Below are positions 44,893 to 54,580 of a stretch of DNA of 64,000 nucleotides, one piece after another. Every line of letters starts with the position of its first letter. Position 1 is the stretch's first letter. Below the pieces are notes generated by a model that saw only the letters and a program-made list of their open reading frames with translations, had not been told where the DNA came from and searched no databases. The translations under genes were made by a program, and so were the position numbers. Source of the stretch: Chenggangzhangella methanolivorans (lineage in GTDB: Bacteria > Pseudomonadota > Alphaproteobacteria > Rhizobiales > Methylopilaceae); contig NZ_CP081869.1 of the NCBI RefSeq assembly GCF_019797865.1, positions 3,311,501-3,375,500 of the forward strand, read 5' to 3'.

Positions 44893-46050
44893 ATGGCTTC
44901 CGACGCGACGATCGAGCATCTCGGCCATCTGATCGGCTTCGACACGACCAGCCGGAACTCCAATCTCGCGCTGATCGACCACGTCGAGGCCTATCTCGAC
45001 GGGCACGGGGTCGCGTGCGAGCGCACGCCGGACGAGACCGGGACCAAGGCGAACCTGTTCGCGACCATCGGGCCGGCCGACAAGGCCGGCTACGTGCTCT
45101 CCGGCCACACCGACGTCGTGCCGGTCGACGGCCAGAACTGGACCACCGACCCCTTCGCGATGGAGCGGAAGGACGGGCTGCTCTACGGCCGCGGCGCCTG
45201 CGACATGAAGGGGTTCATCGCCGTCTGCCTCGCGCTCGTCCCCGAGATGCTGGCGGCCGACCTCAAGGTCCCGCTGCATCTCGCCTTCTCGTATGACGAA
45301 GAGGTTGGTTGCGTCGGCGTGCGCGATCTCCTGAAGGAGCTCGCCAAGCGCCCCGTGCGGCCCGCGGGCTGCATCGTGGGCGAGCCCACCAGCATGCAGG
45401 TGGTCATCGGCCACAAGGCCAAGCGCACCTTCCGCTTCTGCGCCCACGGGCTCGGCGGCCACTCCTCCCGCGCGCCCGAATGCGTCAACGCGCTCGAATA
45501 CGCCGCCCGCATCGTGACGGCGACCACCGGCATCGCCGAGCGCTTCGCAACGACGGGCCCGCGCGACGGGCTCTATGACGTGCCGTACTCGACCGCCCAT
45601 GTCGGCGTGTTCAACGCCGGATCGACCGTGAACGTCGTGCCGGCCGAAGCGACGCTCGACCTCGAGTTCCGCACCATCGCCGAGGACGACCTGGACGCGG
45701 TCTCCGAGGAGATCCGCGAAATCGCGGAGTCCATCGGGCGCGAGATGAAAGGGCGCGACGCGCGTGCGGGGATCACCTGCGAGCAGGTGTCCGAGATTCC
45801 GGGCCTCGAGATCGCGGCCGAGACGGGGATCGTGACGCTGGCCAAGCGCCTCGCCGGCCGCAACGACCACGCGAAAGTCGCCTACGGCACGGAAGCCGGA
45901 CTGTTCGTGGCGACCGCCGGCATCCCGACCATCGTCTGCGGCCCGGGCTCGATCGGCGAGGCGCACAAGCCGGACGAGTTCGTCAGCGAAGACCAGCTCG
46001 CCAGGTGCGAGGACTTCGTCAGGAAGCTGATCGCGCACTGCGCGGCCTGA
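44893..46050 (+). CDS. argE: Acetylornithine deacetylase
   Basis: 385 residues, M20 metallopeptidase family. Metal and catalytic motifs: LSGHTDVVPVDGQNW, YGRGACDMKGFIA, FSYDEEVGCVG (catalytic Glu), GEPTSMQVVIGHK, and the dimerisation-domain HGLGGHSSRAPE. YGTEAGLF and the late His in EAHKPDEFV complete the set. It hydrolyses N-acetyl-L-ornithine in arginine synthesis, or acts on a related acyl-amino acid. It is a single gene. Confidence 0.92.
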   Translation: MASDATIEHLGHLIGFDTTSRNSNLALIDHVEAYLDGHGVACERTPDETGTKANLFATIGPADKAGYVLSGHTDVVPVDGQNWTTDPFAMERKDGLLYGRGACDMKGFIAVCLALVPEMLAADLKVPLHLAFSYDEEVGCVGVRDLLKELAKRPVRPAGCIVGEPTSMQVVIGHKAKRTFRFCAHGLGGHSSRAPECVNALEYAARIVTATTGIAERFATTGPRDGLYDVPYSTAHVGVFNAGSTVNVVPAEATLDLEFRTIAEDDLDAVSEEIREIAESIGREMKGRDARAGITCEQVSEIPGLEIAAETGIVTLAKRLAGRNDHAKVAYGTEAGLFVATAGIPTIVCGPGSIGEAHKPDEFVSEDQLARCEDFVRKLIAHCAA

Positions 46051-46164
46051 CCAGCGGCGCCGGCGCAACGGCGCGATTTCGTCTTTCTGGGTTGTACGCC
46101 ACACGCCAGACGGTCACTCTCGCAGGCAACGGGCCAAAGACGCCCGGTCATGGGAGGACGGTCG

Positions 46165-47436
46165 ATGTTCAAATCGCGTCTCGCGACGGCGACGCTCGCC
46201 GCGCTGTGCCTGACGGCGGTCCCTGCGTTTTCGCAGGACAGCCAAACCAAGTCGGACGAAGCCCTCAAGAAGCTCCAGGGCTTTCAGTCGACCGGCGGGA
46301 GCCCGGTCATTCCCGAGGTCGAGCAGACCGGAAAGAAGGCCGAGAACCTCAAGGCGCTCGCGGCCAAGATCAAGGTTCCGGACGGCTTCAAGGTCGAGCT
46401 CTACGCCGTCGTGCCGGACGCCCGTCACATGGCGGTCGGCAACAATGTCGGCGTGGTGTTCGTGGGCACCCGCAAGACCAAGGCCTATGCGGTGACCGAC
46501 CGCGACGGCGACAACGTCGCCGACGAGGTCAAGGAGTTCGCGCCGACGATCGCCAAGAGCAATCCGAACGGCGTGTGCTTCACGCCCGACGGCTTCCTCT
46601 ACATCGCCGAGCACAACCGCGTGCTGCTCTTCCCTGCGGCCGAGTTCTTCTACGAAAATCCCGACGTCGCCGTGGAGGTGATCTCCGATCAGTTGATCCC
46701 GAAGGCCGAGGAAAGCTTCAACCACGGCGCCCGCACCTGCGTCGTGGGGCCGGACAACAAGCTCTACATAACGCTCGGCCAGCCCTTCAACGTGACCCCG
46801 AAGGAGAAGCGGCCGCTCTATGACGAGCAGGGCATGAGCGGGATCATCCGCATGGACCGCGACGGCAAGAACCGCGAGGTGTTCGCGCTCGGCGTCAGGA
46901 ATTCGGTCGGGATGGCGTTCAACCCGAAGGACCGCGTTCTCTGGTTCACCGACAACCAGGTCGACGGCATGGGCGACGACCAGCCCGTGGGCGAGCTCAA
47001 CCGCGCCGTGAAGGCCGGCCAGAACTTCGGCTTCCCCTGGTATGGCGGCGGCAAGACGCGCACCAAGGAGTATCAGGACGAGCAGCCGCCGGCGGACGTC
47101 GTGTTCCCCGAGGTGGAGATGGCCGCGCACGCCGCCGATCTCGGCATGCGGTTCTATGCGGCCGAGCAGTTCCCGGAGAAGTATCGCGGTGGGATCTTCG
47201 TCGCCGAGCACGGCTCGTGGAACCGCAGCAAGCCGGTCGGGGCGCGCGTGATGTTCGTGAGCCTGAAGTCGGACGGCTCGGCCGACAAGGCGGAGGTGTT
47301 CGCCGACGGCTGGCTCGACGACAAGACCGGCCGCTATGCGGGGCGCCCCGTGGACGTCGCGGTGGCGCTCGACGGCTCGCTGCTGGTCTCCGACGACCTG
47401 TCGGGCGCGATCTGGCGGATTTCCTACGGGAAGTGA
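46165..47436 (+). CDS. PQQ-type sugar dehydrogenase / L-sorbosone dehydrogenase-like periplasmic protein
   Basis: 423 residues. The signal peptide (residues 1-22, LATATLAALCLTAVPAFS then QDS) directs export. The remainder is a six-bladed propeller with LKALAAKIKVPDGFKVELYA, NGVCFTPDGFLYIAEHNRVLL, GPDNKLYITLGQPFN, FALGVRNSVGMAFNPKD, WFTDNQVDGMGDDQP, FIVAEHGSWNR-type and GRPVDVAVALDGSLLVSDD blocks. It is related to soluble aldose sugar dehydrogenases that use PQQ. No PQQ-synthesis genes are nearby and the substrate is unknown. A MetSer start at 46150 is possible, but GGAGG precedes 46165. Confidence 0.87.
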   Translation: MFKSRLATATLAALCLTAVPAFSQDSQTKSDEALKKLQGFQSTGGSPVIPEVEQTGKKAENLKALAAKIKVPDGFKVELYAVVPDARHMAVGNNVGVVFVGTRKTKAYAVTDRDGDNVADEVKEFAPTIAKSNPNGVCFTPDGFLYIAEHNRVLLFPAAEFFYENPDVAVEVISDQLIPKAEESFNHGARTCVVGPDNKLYITLGQPFNVTPKEKRPLYDEQGMSGIIRMDRDGKNREVFALGVRNSVGMAFNPKDRVLWFTDNQVDGMGDDQPVGELNRAVKAGQNFGFPWYGGGKTRTKEYQDEQPPADVVFPEVEMAAHAADLGMRFYAAEQFPEKYRGGIFVAEHGSWNRSKPVGARVMFVSLKSDGSADKAEVFADGWLDDKTGRYAGRPVDVAVALDGSLLVSDDLSGAIWRISYGK

Positions 47437-47472
47437 GCTTGGATGATCCACGCCCGGCGTTGGACAAGCAGG

Positions 47473-47572
47473 CCGTCATGCCCGCGCGGCAGCGCGGGTA
47501 TCCACGACTTAATGGGATCGTAGAGCTCTACGCCCAAGTCGTGGATGCCCGAGCAAAGCCCGGGCATGACGG
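47473..47572. repeat. REP-like imperfect palindrome, copy 4
   Basis: Begins CCGTCATGCCCGCGCGGCAG and ends GCCCGGGCATGACGG; CCACGACTT near 47502 pairs with AAGTCGTGG near 47536. It is a full-length inverted repeat between two genes. Confidence 0.75.
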
Positions 47573-47609
47573 TTGATCTGACGCCGCCTCGCTGGAAGCT
47601 CAGCGGCCG

Positions 47610-48557
47610 TCAATCTCCGGAAAGCTGACCTGCGCCGGTCGTGTCCTCAGCCGGTCCCGGCGTCAGCATCGTCGCCGCGCCCGGCATCGCCTCATAGGCG
47701 ACCGGGCAACGCTCGCGGGTCAGCTCGCCGTCGGTCGCGACCCAGACGCGGGTGCGGCGGGTCTTCTCCACCACAACGGAGGTCGCCCGAAAGGTCTCGA
47801 TCAGCGGGTTCGTGCGCCAGCCGCCGGTCACGACGTCGAGACCAAGCCGAAACCGCTGCCGCCAGCCGCCCGAATGCGCGACGATCACCTCGATCACGCC
47901 CTCATTCAGGCTCGGGCGTCGCCACTCGTCGTCCGCGAAGGCGTTGTTGGTGACGAGCACCGCGGTCGCCTCCACTTTCACCGGCGCGCCGTCGACGACG
48001 AGCTGATAGCGCGATCTCCCCGACCGGAAGAACGCCCGCAGCGCGGCGTAGGAGAAACCGGCGTAGCGGCCGAGGCCCTTCAGCCCGCGGGCGTTTTCGC
48101 GGGCGCGCGCCATCTGGGCGAAGAAGCCGAGGCCCGAGATCGAATGGAACGGCCGCCCGTTGATCGAGGCGAGGTCGATGCGCTTCGGCTCGGCGCGGGC
48201 GAGCGCCGCGATCGCTTCGTCCATCTCGCGCGGCACGCCGAGGTCGTTGGCCAGCAGGTTCATGGTGCCGAAGGGCAGCACCCCGGAGGTCTTGCCCGTC
48301 GCGAGCAGGCGCCCGAGCGAGCGCGACAGCGAACCGTCGCCGCCGCCTACGATCACTTCGTCGTGCGTCTGGTCGCGGCCGACCTCCTCCAGCGCCGACC
48401 CAAGGTCGCGCGGCGGCACCATCCGCACGTCGACCTCCTTGCCGGCCGCCGCGAAGATCTCGGCGATCTTCTCCGAGGGGCCCTGCGCGCCCGAGGATTC
48501 TGTGAGGTCTTTCAGCGTTCCCGCGCGCGGATTGAGCAGGACGAGACACCGGGCCAT
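47610..48557 (-). CDS. Diacylglycerol kinase-like lipid kinase (DAGK catalytic domain)
   Basis: 315 residues. LVLLNPRAGTL at the start, VIVGGGDGSLSRSLGRLL (GGGDGS phosphate loop), GVLPFGTMNLLANDLGVP and the SGLGFFAQM region are diagnostic of the DAGK_cat/YegS-BmrU family. It is soluble or peripheral, and phosphorylates diacylglycerol or a related lipid. The C-terminal ATDGELT is conserved. It is followed by no obvious partner; the RluA gene lies 62 bp upstream on the same strand. Confidence 0.88.
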   Translation of the reverse strand: MARCLVLLNPRAGTLKDLTESSGAQGPSEKIAEIFAAAGKEVDVRMVPPRDLGSALEEVGRDQTHDEVIVGGGDGSLSRSLGRLLATGKTSGVLPFGTMNLLANDLGVPREMDEAIAALARAEPKRIDLASINGRPFHSISGLGFFAQMARARENARGLKGLGRYAGFSYAALRAFFRSGRSRYQLVVDGAPVKVEATAVLVTNNAFADDEWRRPSLNEGVIEVIVAHSGGWRQRFRLGLDVVTGGWRTNPLIETFRATSVVVEKTRRTRVWVATDGELTRERCPVAYEAMPGAATMLTPGPAEDTTGAGQLSGD

Positions 48558-48619
48558 GGATCTTCAAACCTAAAAGCGCGGTGTGCGGGAAGACGCGTCC
48601 TGCGACATAAGGCGGAAGC

Positions 48620-49314
48620 TCAGCCGCTCCAGCCCATGGCCGAGAAGGTCGCAGCCATGTGGGGCGGCAGCGGCGCTTCAGCTGAGACCGGCGGCTGGCT
48701 CTCGCGCATCGGTACGATGACGGCGCGGGCGTGAAGATGGAGCACGGCGCCGCCCACCGGTTCGGATCCGTAGATCGGGTCGCCGAGCAGCGGCAGGCCG
48801 ATATGGGCGGCGTGGGCTCGGATCTGGTGGGTGCGGCCGGTAAGCGGCGTGAACTCGATCCAGCTCAGTCCCTGCGCCCGCGCCTTCACGCGCCATTCGG
48901 TGACGCTGGGCAGACCCGCAGGGTCCACCGCCATCCACCAGCCGCGATCGGGGCTGCGCTTGGCGAGCGGCGCCTCGATGCGGCCCTCGTCCTCCGCGGG
49001 CGCGCCGCGCACCACCGCCCAGTAGGTTTTGCCCACTCGCCCTGACGAGAAAGCTTGCCGAGCCGCGTCAGCGCCTTTCGGTGGCGGCCGAGCACGAGGC
49101 AGCCGCTGGTGTCCTTGTCGAGGCGGTGGGCGAGCGCCGGGTCGCGCGGCAGGCCGAAACGCAGCCCCGAAAACAGCGCCTCGAGGTTCGGCCCGCCCTT
49201 CGGCCCGGCATGCACTGGAAGGCCTGCGGGCTTGTCGATGATCAGCATCAGCCCGTCGCGATGAAGGACACGGGCTTCGAGATCCTGAGGGACCAGCGGG
49301 GCGGCGAGCGACAT
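48620..49314 (-). CDS. RluA family pseudouridine synthase, frameshifted
   Basis: About 231 residues. The first frame gives VLHRDGLMLIIDKPAGLPVHAG and LAHRLDKDTSGCLVLGR (catalytic Asp in HRLDKDTSG). The second gives VGKTYWAVVRG, LTGRTHQIRAHAAHIGLPLLGDPIYG. One missing base near 49051 joins them as LFSSGRVGKTYWA. It isomerises uridine to pseudouridine in rRNA or tRNA. There is no S4 domain, and it is short, as in RluA/TruC-type members. Confidence 0.88.
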
Positions 49315-49377
49315 GGGGCGTCTCTATGCGACTGACAAGCGCTAGGCGGGCGGGGGCGCCGCACTATCTCGCGGACG

Positions 49378-49662
49378 ATGAAGCTTGTCGCAACCGTCTT
49401 CGAGGTTGAGCCGCAGCATGCGGCCGCCTTCCGCGCGGCCGTGCTCGCAAACGCTCTTGCGGTCGAGCGGGGCGATCCGGGCTGCCGGGGCGTCGCGATC
49501 GCCGAGGATCCGTCGGCGCCGGGCTTCTTTCTCACCTCCGCGCTCTATGCAAGCGAAGAGGCGGCGGCGAACCACGGAACCTGCGAGGCCGGCCAGGCTT
49601 TCGAGGAGGCGGTGCGCCCTTACGTGAAGCTGAAGCGCGTCCGCCTCGTGGACCTGGGCTGA
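49378..49662 (+). CDS. Antibiotic biosynthesis monooxygenase (ABM) domain protein, putative quinol monooxygenase
   Basis: 94 residues, ferredoxin-like ABM fold. VATVFEVEPQHAAAFRAAVLANALAVERGDPGCRG and FFLTSALYASEEAAANH are the YgiN-like pattern. The substrate is unknown. It lies 4 bp before the glucokinase gene on the same strand and is probably co-transcribed. Confidence 0.78.
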   Translation: MKLVATVFEVEPQHAAAFRAAVLANALAVERGDPGCRGVAIAEDPSAPGFFLTSALYASEEAAANHGTCEAGQAFEEAVRPYVKLKRVRLVDLG

Positions 49663-49666
49663 GGCG

Positions 49667-50620
49667 ATGGCGGTCCTCGTCGGCGATATCGGCGGCACCA
49701 ACGGCCGTTTTGGCCTCGCCGAGAAGGGCGGCTTGCGGCCCGACAGAATCGACGTCGAGCCCGGCGACGACCACGCATCCTTCGAGGACGCGCTCGGCGC
49801 CTATCTGGAGAAGACCGGCGAAAAGCCCGATCGGGCGGCGCTCGCGGTTGCTGGACCCGTGGACGACGAGGGCCGCGCGCGGATCACCAACCGCAAGAGC
49901 TGGACGATCGATCCGCAGGCGTTGAAGCGACGCTTCGGCTTTTCTGACGTTCTCATCATGAACGACTTCGTGGCTCAGGCGGCCTCGCTCCCGCACCTGC
50001 AGAACGACGAGACGATCCTGATCGGCGACGCCCGCCCGCGCCGCGCCGTGAAGGCCGCGGTCGGGCCCGGCACGGGACTTGGCGTCGCGTCGCTCGTTCC
50101 CGAAGGCGACGACGGTTGGCGTCCGCTGCCGAGCGAAGGCGGACATATTGAGTTCGCGGCCGTCGACGCCCATGAGAGCGCGGCTTTCGGCGTGTTCCGC
50201 CGCCGGTTCGGGCGCGTCTCGGCCGAGTATGTGGTTTCGGGCCCGGGCCTCGCGCGGCTCCACGACGCGCTCGCCGAAGTCGAAGGGCGCAAGGCCCCCG
50301 GCCTCGATCCGGCCGCCGTCACCAAGGCTGCGCTCGACGGCGATCCTGAAGCCTCCGCGACGGCCGCGCTGTTCCTCACCATGCTTGCGCGTTTCGCCGG
50401 CGACATGGCGCTCAGTTTCGGCGCGAAGGGCGGGGTCTATCTTTGCGGCGGGGTCGCGCCGCGGCTTGTTCCGGCGCTAGACGTCGCGGCGTTCCGCGCG
50501 GCCTTCGACGCGAAGTCTCCTCATGAGGAGATGATGCGCGCGACCGCGACCGCGGTCGTCACCTCGCCGATCGCGGGCCTCATCGGCGCCTCGGCGATGG
50601 CGGCGCGCGGCCGCGTCTGA
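49667..50620 (+). CDS. glk: Glucokinase (ROK-unrelated, Glk type)
   Basis: 317 residues. Phosphate-1 motif LVGDIGGTNGRFGLA, ALAVAGPVDDE, LIMNDFVAQA (catalytic Asp), PGTGLGVASLVP, the glucose-binding PSEGGHIEFA and GPGLARLHDAL match bacterial group A glucokinases. It phosphorylates glucose with ATP. It follows the ABM gene closely. Confidence 0.93.
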   Translation: MAVLVGDIGGTNGRFGLAEKGGLRPDRIDVEPGDDHASFEDALGAYLEKTGEKPDRAALAVAGPVDDEGRARITNRKSWTIDPQALKRRFGFSDVLIMNDFVAQAASLPHLQNDETILIGDARPRRAVKAAVGPGTGLGVASLVPEGDDGWRPLPSEGGHIEFAAVDAHESAAFGVFRRRFGRVSAEYVVSGPGLARLHDALAEVEGRKAPGLDPAAVTKAALDGDPEASATAALFLTMLARFAGDMALSFGAKGGVYLCGGVAPRLVPALDVAAFRAAFDAKSPHEEMMRATATAVVTSPIAGLIGASAMAARGRV

Positions 50621-50740
50621 AGCGAAACGACGCTCGGGATCTTTGACGTCAGAGCTAAGACCTTCGGATGATCTGAGGAACTCGCTCGAATACAAAACCG
50701 TTTCTCCTGCATTCCAAAAACATGATGAGGGAGAAACGCG

Positions 50741-50998
50741 ATGACTTTCAGGTTCCTGAGCGTCGCCGCCGTGTCCGCTGCGCTGGCGCTCGGCGGCGCG
50801 GTCGCCGCCAACGCCCAATCCGCCGCCAACAGCGGCAACGCCGGCAATCTCGCTGATCCAGCGAACCCGCAGAACCCCGGCGCGCCCGCGGCCAAGAGCG
50901 GATCGGGCGCAGGCATGTCGAAGAGCTCGACCAAGAAGAGCTCCGCAAAGAAAACGTCCAGCAAGTCGACCAAGTCGAAGAAGTCGAGCGCGATGTAG
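50741..50998 (+). CDS. Small exported Lys/Ser-rich protein, unknown function
   Basis: 85 residues. A Sec signal peptide (LSVAAVSAALALGGAVAANA, cut after NA) precedes an Asn/Pro/Gly-rich spacer and a strongly basic tail of SSTKKSSAKKTSSKSTKSK type. The tail is reminiscent of low-complexity, DNA- or polyanion-binding peptides. It is preceded by GAGGGAG. No family is recognised. A GC-rich hairpin follows at 51011-51036. Confidence 0.75.
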   Translation: MTFRFLSVAAVSAALALGGAVAANAQSAANSGNAGNLADPANPQNPGAPAAKSGSGAGMSKSSTKKSSAKKTSSKSTKSKKSSAM

Positions 50999-51010
50999 GG
51001 CTCTCGCCCG

Positions 51011-51036
51011 GCCCGGTCCCGATCGTGGGGCCGGGC
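51011..51036 (+). terminator. Terminator-like hairpin after the small exported protein gene
   Basis: GCCCGGTCCC (51011-51020) and GGGGCCGGGC (51027-51036) pair with one G-U, around a 6-base loop. No T-run follows. Confidence 0.5.
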
Positions 51037-51100
51037 CTGCGCGCAGCGCACGGGAACGTCGCACATCCGCCGCGCGCTTCGTGCTATGAGATCGGTCGCA

Positions 51101-51619
51101 ATGACCGACGATCGCGCCGCCATTCCGTTCGCTGAACCCGGCCACGACCATCGCGCCTGCTCGGGCGCGGTGCTGAAGCGCGCCGAGGCGCTGTGCGCCG
51201 CTCGCGGCGCGCGCCTGACCGACATCCGCAGGAAGGTTTTGGCGGCGCTCGCGGCCGACCATGCGCCGGCCGGCGCCTATGACGTGATCGAGCGGCTCGC
51301 CGAGGACGGCGGCCGTCCGCCTGCGCCCATCACCGTTTATCGCGCGCTCGATTTCCTGCTCGCGCATGGCCTCGCGCACCGCATCGAGAGCCGAAACGCC
51401 TATGTGGCCTGCAGCCACGAGCACGGCGAGGGCGAAGAGGGCCCGACCGTCTTCCTCATCTGCGAGCGCTGCGGCGCGGTGGGCGAGGCGGCGACCGCCG
51501 ACTTCGCCGAGGCGCTCGAAGCGCTCGCGCGCGCGTCCGGTTTCCGCCCGCGCTCGCCGGTGATCGAGGTGTCAGGCGAATGCGCGCATTGCCGCAACGC
51601 GATGCGGGAGGCTTCCTGA
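51101..51619 (+). CDS. zur: Fur family transcriptional regulator, Zur-like
   Basis: 172 residues from the ATG at 51101. An N-terminal HDHRAC stretch precedes the winged helix [29 protein letters not shown] and [22 protein letters not shown]. The dimer/zinc part contains [22 protein letters not shown] and ECAHCRNA, supplying two CxxC pairs. The N-terminal His/Cys and these ligands fit Zur, the zinc-uptake repressor, better than Fur. It lies 19 bp before ispG and may be co-transcribed with it. Confidence 0.85.
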   Translation: MTDDRAAIPFAEPGHDHRACSGAVLKRAEALCAARGARLTDIRRKVLAALAADHAPAGAYDVIERLAEDGGRPPAPITVYRALDFLLAHGLAHRIESRNAYVACSHEHGEGEEGPTVFLICERCGAVGEAATADFAEALEALARASGFRPRSPVIEVSGECAHCRNAMREAS

Positions 51620-51638
51620 TGAACGACATGCCGGCGAC

Positions 51639-52913
51639 ATGAGCGATTGCACGCCGCTTCCCGTCGATTGTCCCTCGGCGCTCGCCGACAGGCGCGCTTC
51701 GGTCGCGGTGAATGTCGGCGGCGTGACGGTCGGCGGCGCCGCCCCGATCGTCGTGCAGTCGATGACCAACACCGACACGGCCGACATCGCCGGCACCGTC
51801 GCGCAGGTCGCGGCGCTCGCCCGCGCGGGCTCCGAGCTCGTGCGCATTACGGTCGACCGCGCTGAAGCCGCGGCCGCCGTGCCGCACATCCGCGACCAGC
51901 TTGCGGCGCGCGGCGTCATGGTCCCGTTGATCGGCGACTTCCACTACATCGGCCACAAGCTGCTCGCAGAGCATCCGGCCTGCGCCGAGGCGCTCGCCAA
52001 GTACCGCATCAATCCCGGCAATGTGGGCTTCGGCGCGAAGAAGGACGGCCAGTTCGCCCAGATCATCGAGACCGCGGCGAGGAACGACAAGCCGGTGCGC
52101 ATCGGCGGCAACTGGGGCTCGCTCGACGGCGAACTTCTGACCGCCCTCATGGACGAGAACGCGGTCGCGCCGAACCCCAAGGACGCCCGCGAAGTGACGC
52201 GCGAAGCGCTGATCCGGTCCGTGCTGCTGTCGGCCGCCCGCGCAGAAGAGCTCGGCCTCCCGCGCGAGAAAATCATTCTGTCGGCGAAGGTCTCGGCGGT
52301 GCAGGACCTGATCGCGGTCTACGCCGAGCTCGCCCGCCGTTCGAACTATGCGCTTCATCTCGGCCTCACCGAGGCCGGCATGGGCTCGAAGGGCGTCGTG
52401 GCGTCCTCGGCCGCGCTCGGCGTGTTGCTGCAGCAGGGCCTCGGCGACACGATCCGCGTCTCGCTGACGCCCGAGCCCGGCGGCGACCGCACCGTGGAGG
52501 TGAAGGTCGCGCAGGAGATCCTGCAGACCATGGGCTTTCGCACCTTCGTGCCGCTGGTGGCCGCATGCCCCGGATGCGGGCGCACCACCTCGACGGTGTT
52601 TCAGGAGCTCGCCAAGGACGTCCAGACCTACATCCTCGAGCGCATGCCGGAATGGAAGCGGCTGTACCCCGGGGCCGAGGCGCTCAACGTCGCGGTCATG
52701 GGCTGCATCGTGAACGGGCCGGGCGAATCCAAGCACGCCGACATCGGGATCTCGCTGCCCGGCACCGGCGAGGCTCCGACCGCGCCGGTGTTCGTCGACG
52801 GCAAGAAGGTCGCGACGCTGCGCGGCCCGACGCTCGTCGCGGACTTCAAGACGATGGTCGAGGATTACGTCGCCCGCCGGTTCGGCCAGTCGGGCCGCGA
52901 CGCCGCCGAGTAA
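51639..52913 (+). CDS. ispG: 4-hydroxy-3-methylbut-2-en-1-yl diphosphate synthase (flavodoxin)
   Basis: 424 residues, full-length Gcp[59 protein letters not shown] and [13 protein letters not shown] are family blocks. The [4Fe-4S] ligands are in ACPGCGRTT and GCIVNGPGE. It converts MEcPP to HMBPP in the non-mevalonate isoprenoid pathway. This fits the polyprenyl synthase gene at 60.5 kb. Its end lies 3 bp from the convergent LuxR gene. Confidence 0.95.
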   Translation: MSDCTPLPVDCPSALADRRASVAVNVGGVTVGGAAPIVVQSMTNTDTADIAGTVAQVAALARAGSELVRITVDRAEAAAAVPHIRDQLAARGVMVPLIGDFHYIGHKLLAEHPACAEALAKYRINPGNVGFGAKKDGQFAQIIETAARNDKPVRIGGNWGSLDGELLTALMDENAVAPNPKDAREVTREALIRSVLLSAARAEELGLPREKIILSAKVSAVQDLIAVYAELARRSNYALHLGLTEAGMGSKGVVASSAALGVLLQQGLGDTIRVSLTPEPGGDRTVEVKVAQEILQTMGFRTFVPLVAACPGCGRTTSTVFQELAKDVQTYILERMPEWKRLYPGAEALNVAVMGCIVNGPGESKHADIGISLPGTGEAPTAPVFVDGKKVATLRGPTLVADFKTMVEDYVARRFGQSGRDAAE

Positions 52914-52916
52914 TTC

Positions 52917-53986
52917 CTAGCGCCGCACGATCGGCGAGCCGCCGCAGAGCAGCACGAACTCGCTCTGCCGCGACACGCCGGTCTTCGCGAACACCGCCGC
53001 CACCTGGTTGCGGATGGTCGAGACGCTGAGGCTGTGGCGCGCCGCGATCTCCTGAAGCGTGAGGCCCTCGATCAGCGCGGCCGCGACCTTGGCTTCCGCG
53101 GCGGTGAGGTCGAACAGCCCTCCGAGCAGGCTTGCGGGCATGTCGGGCTTGCGGCCGAGGGGCGTCGCGACCAGCAGCCAGGAGGCGCTCGGAAACACGT
53201 CGCGTGCGTTTCTGCGGACGGGAGACAGGTGGAGCACTGCGGGCGGCGGGTCTCCGTCCGGGGCAGCGGGATCGAGCGGCCGCCCGGAATGATCCCCGCC
53301 AGCGCCTGCGCGAACAGGGCCGCGGACTTCGGGTCGCGCGGGGCGACGAGGTCGTGGGCGCGCACCTCGACCTGTTCGCTCAGGGCCTCGAATTCGGAAT
53401 TGAGAGCGATCGCGCGCCCGGTCGTTGACATAACGGCGCCGGGCAGGCCGATCGACGACAGCGTCATCACCTGGGTGCGGGCGCGATCAAGCTCAAGCCG
53501 GCCGGCGATGACGGCGGCGCGCGCGATATGGGGCCGGAGCGCATCAAAAGCCTGGATCGCGTCGTCCGGCGTGCGGCCGCGGGCGAGCGCCCGTTCAAAC
53601 GAGAGCGCCGTGAGATCCCCGTTCGGGGACTCGATCACCGAGCCCGCGACGTCGCCGAGGCCAAACGGCCGCAGCAACTCCACATGAAGCGGATCGACCG
53701 CGGCCTCTTCGGCGGAGAAGAGATCCTCGTCGCGCACGAAGCCCGCATGGTTCTTCGCGATCGTGCGCCGCGCGCGCTCGCTGCGGCTCGCCCAGCCGTC
53801 GCGCAGGAACGCGTCGAACACGTCGCGCACACCCTGCGAGAAGACGCCGCGCTGCGCGTTGGCGTTGACGGTGAAAAGCACGCCGCCCTCGAAGCCATGC
53901 TCGACCGACAGATCTTCGAGCAGACCCTCCCAGAGCTCGGGGATCGTCGCGGCCTCGTAGATTCGGTCGATCACGTCTGCGACCAT
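52917..53986 (-). CDS. LuxR family transcriptional regulator, frameshifted
   Basis: About 357 residues. The N-terminal sensor-like region (VIDRIYEAATIPELWEGLLEDLS, GGVLFTVNANAQRGVFSQGV) resembles the N-termini of alphaproteobacterial LuxR regulators of unknown ligand. The C-terminal HTH (FDLTAAEAKVAAALIEGLTLQEIAA, SVSTIRNQVAAVFAKTGVSRQSEF) is in another frame, joined by one missing base near 53241. It lacks the acyl-homoserine-lactone signature. It is convergent to ispG. Confidence 0.82.
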
Positions 53987-54108
53987 CGGACGACATCTCC
54001 TGCCGGCCGGGTTCTGCGGCCGAGTGAAAGCCAAGCCCTGCGCAATGATTTCAAAGATTGTCAGACGATCATTCCGGCAACGATCGGTCGCCGCATGATC
54101 CATTTGAC

Positions 54109-54561
54109 CTAATGGGTCGAGTGGCCGACCTCGGGGACGAGCCACTTCCGCGACCATGCGGAGGAGAGCTCGAGGCTCGACGGCGCCGGGCGCGTCGCGC
54201 CGCCGTCGCGAAGGCATTCGGCGATGAAGCGCAGCGCCCCGCGCATGCCCCACTCCGTGTAGGGCTTCGCCACAGAGCCGATCGCGCCTGCGAAGTCGTC
54301 CGGCAGCCGACGACGGTTCGCCGTCATGAACAGGACCGCGACGCCCTGGAGTTTCGCGGCGCGCCGCGCGATCTCGATCCCGGTCGGGCCGTCGGCGAGG
54401 TGCACGTCGAGGAGGACGAGATCGGGCCGCTCCTGCTCGACGATCTTGAGCGCCTCTTCGCTCGAGATCGCGACGCCGAGCGTCTGGAGCCCGGCTTCGG
54501 CGATCAGGAACTCGATTTCGGCCGCGACAAGAACCTCGTCCTCGACGATGAGCACGCGCAT
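54109..54561 (-). CDS. Single-domain response regulator
   Basis: 150 residues. REC domain: VLIVEDEVLVAAEIEFLI, phospho-acceptor Asp in LVLLDVHLADGPTG, MTAN, and the conserved Lys in SVAKPYTEWGM. There is no output domain, so it is likely a phosphorelay or protein-interaction regulator of the kind paired with HWE/HisKA_2 kinases. Its start lies 19 bp after the LOV kinase gene, so the two are one operon. Confidence 0.88.
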   Translation of the reverse strand: MRVLIVEDEVLVAAEIEFLIAEAGLQTLGVAISSEEALKIVEQERPDLVLLDVHLADGPTGIEIARRAAKLQGVAVLFMTANRRRLPDDFAGAIGSVAKPYTEWGMRGALRFIAECLRDGGATRPAPSSLELSSAWSRKWLVPEVGHSTH

Positions 54562-54580
54562 CGTCGAGGTCTCCTTTCGC

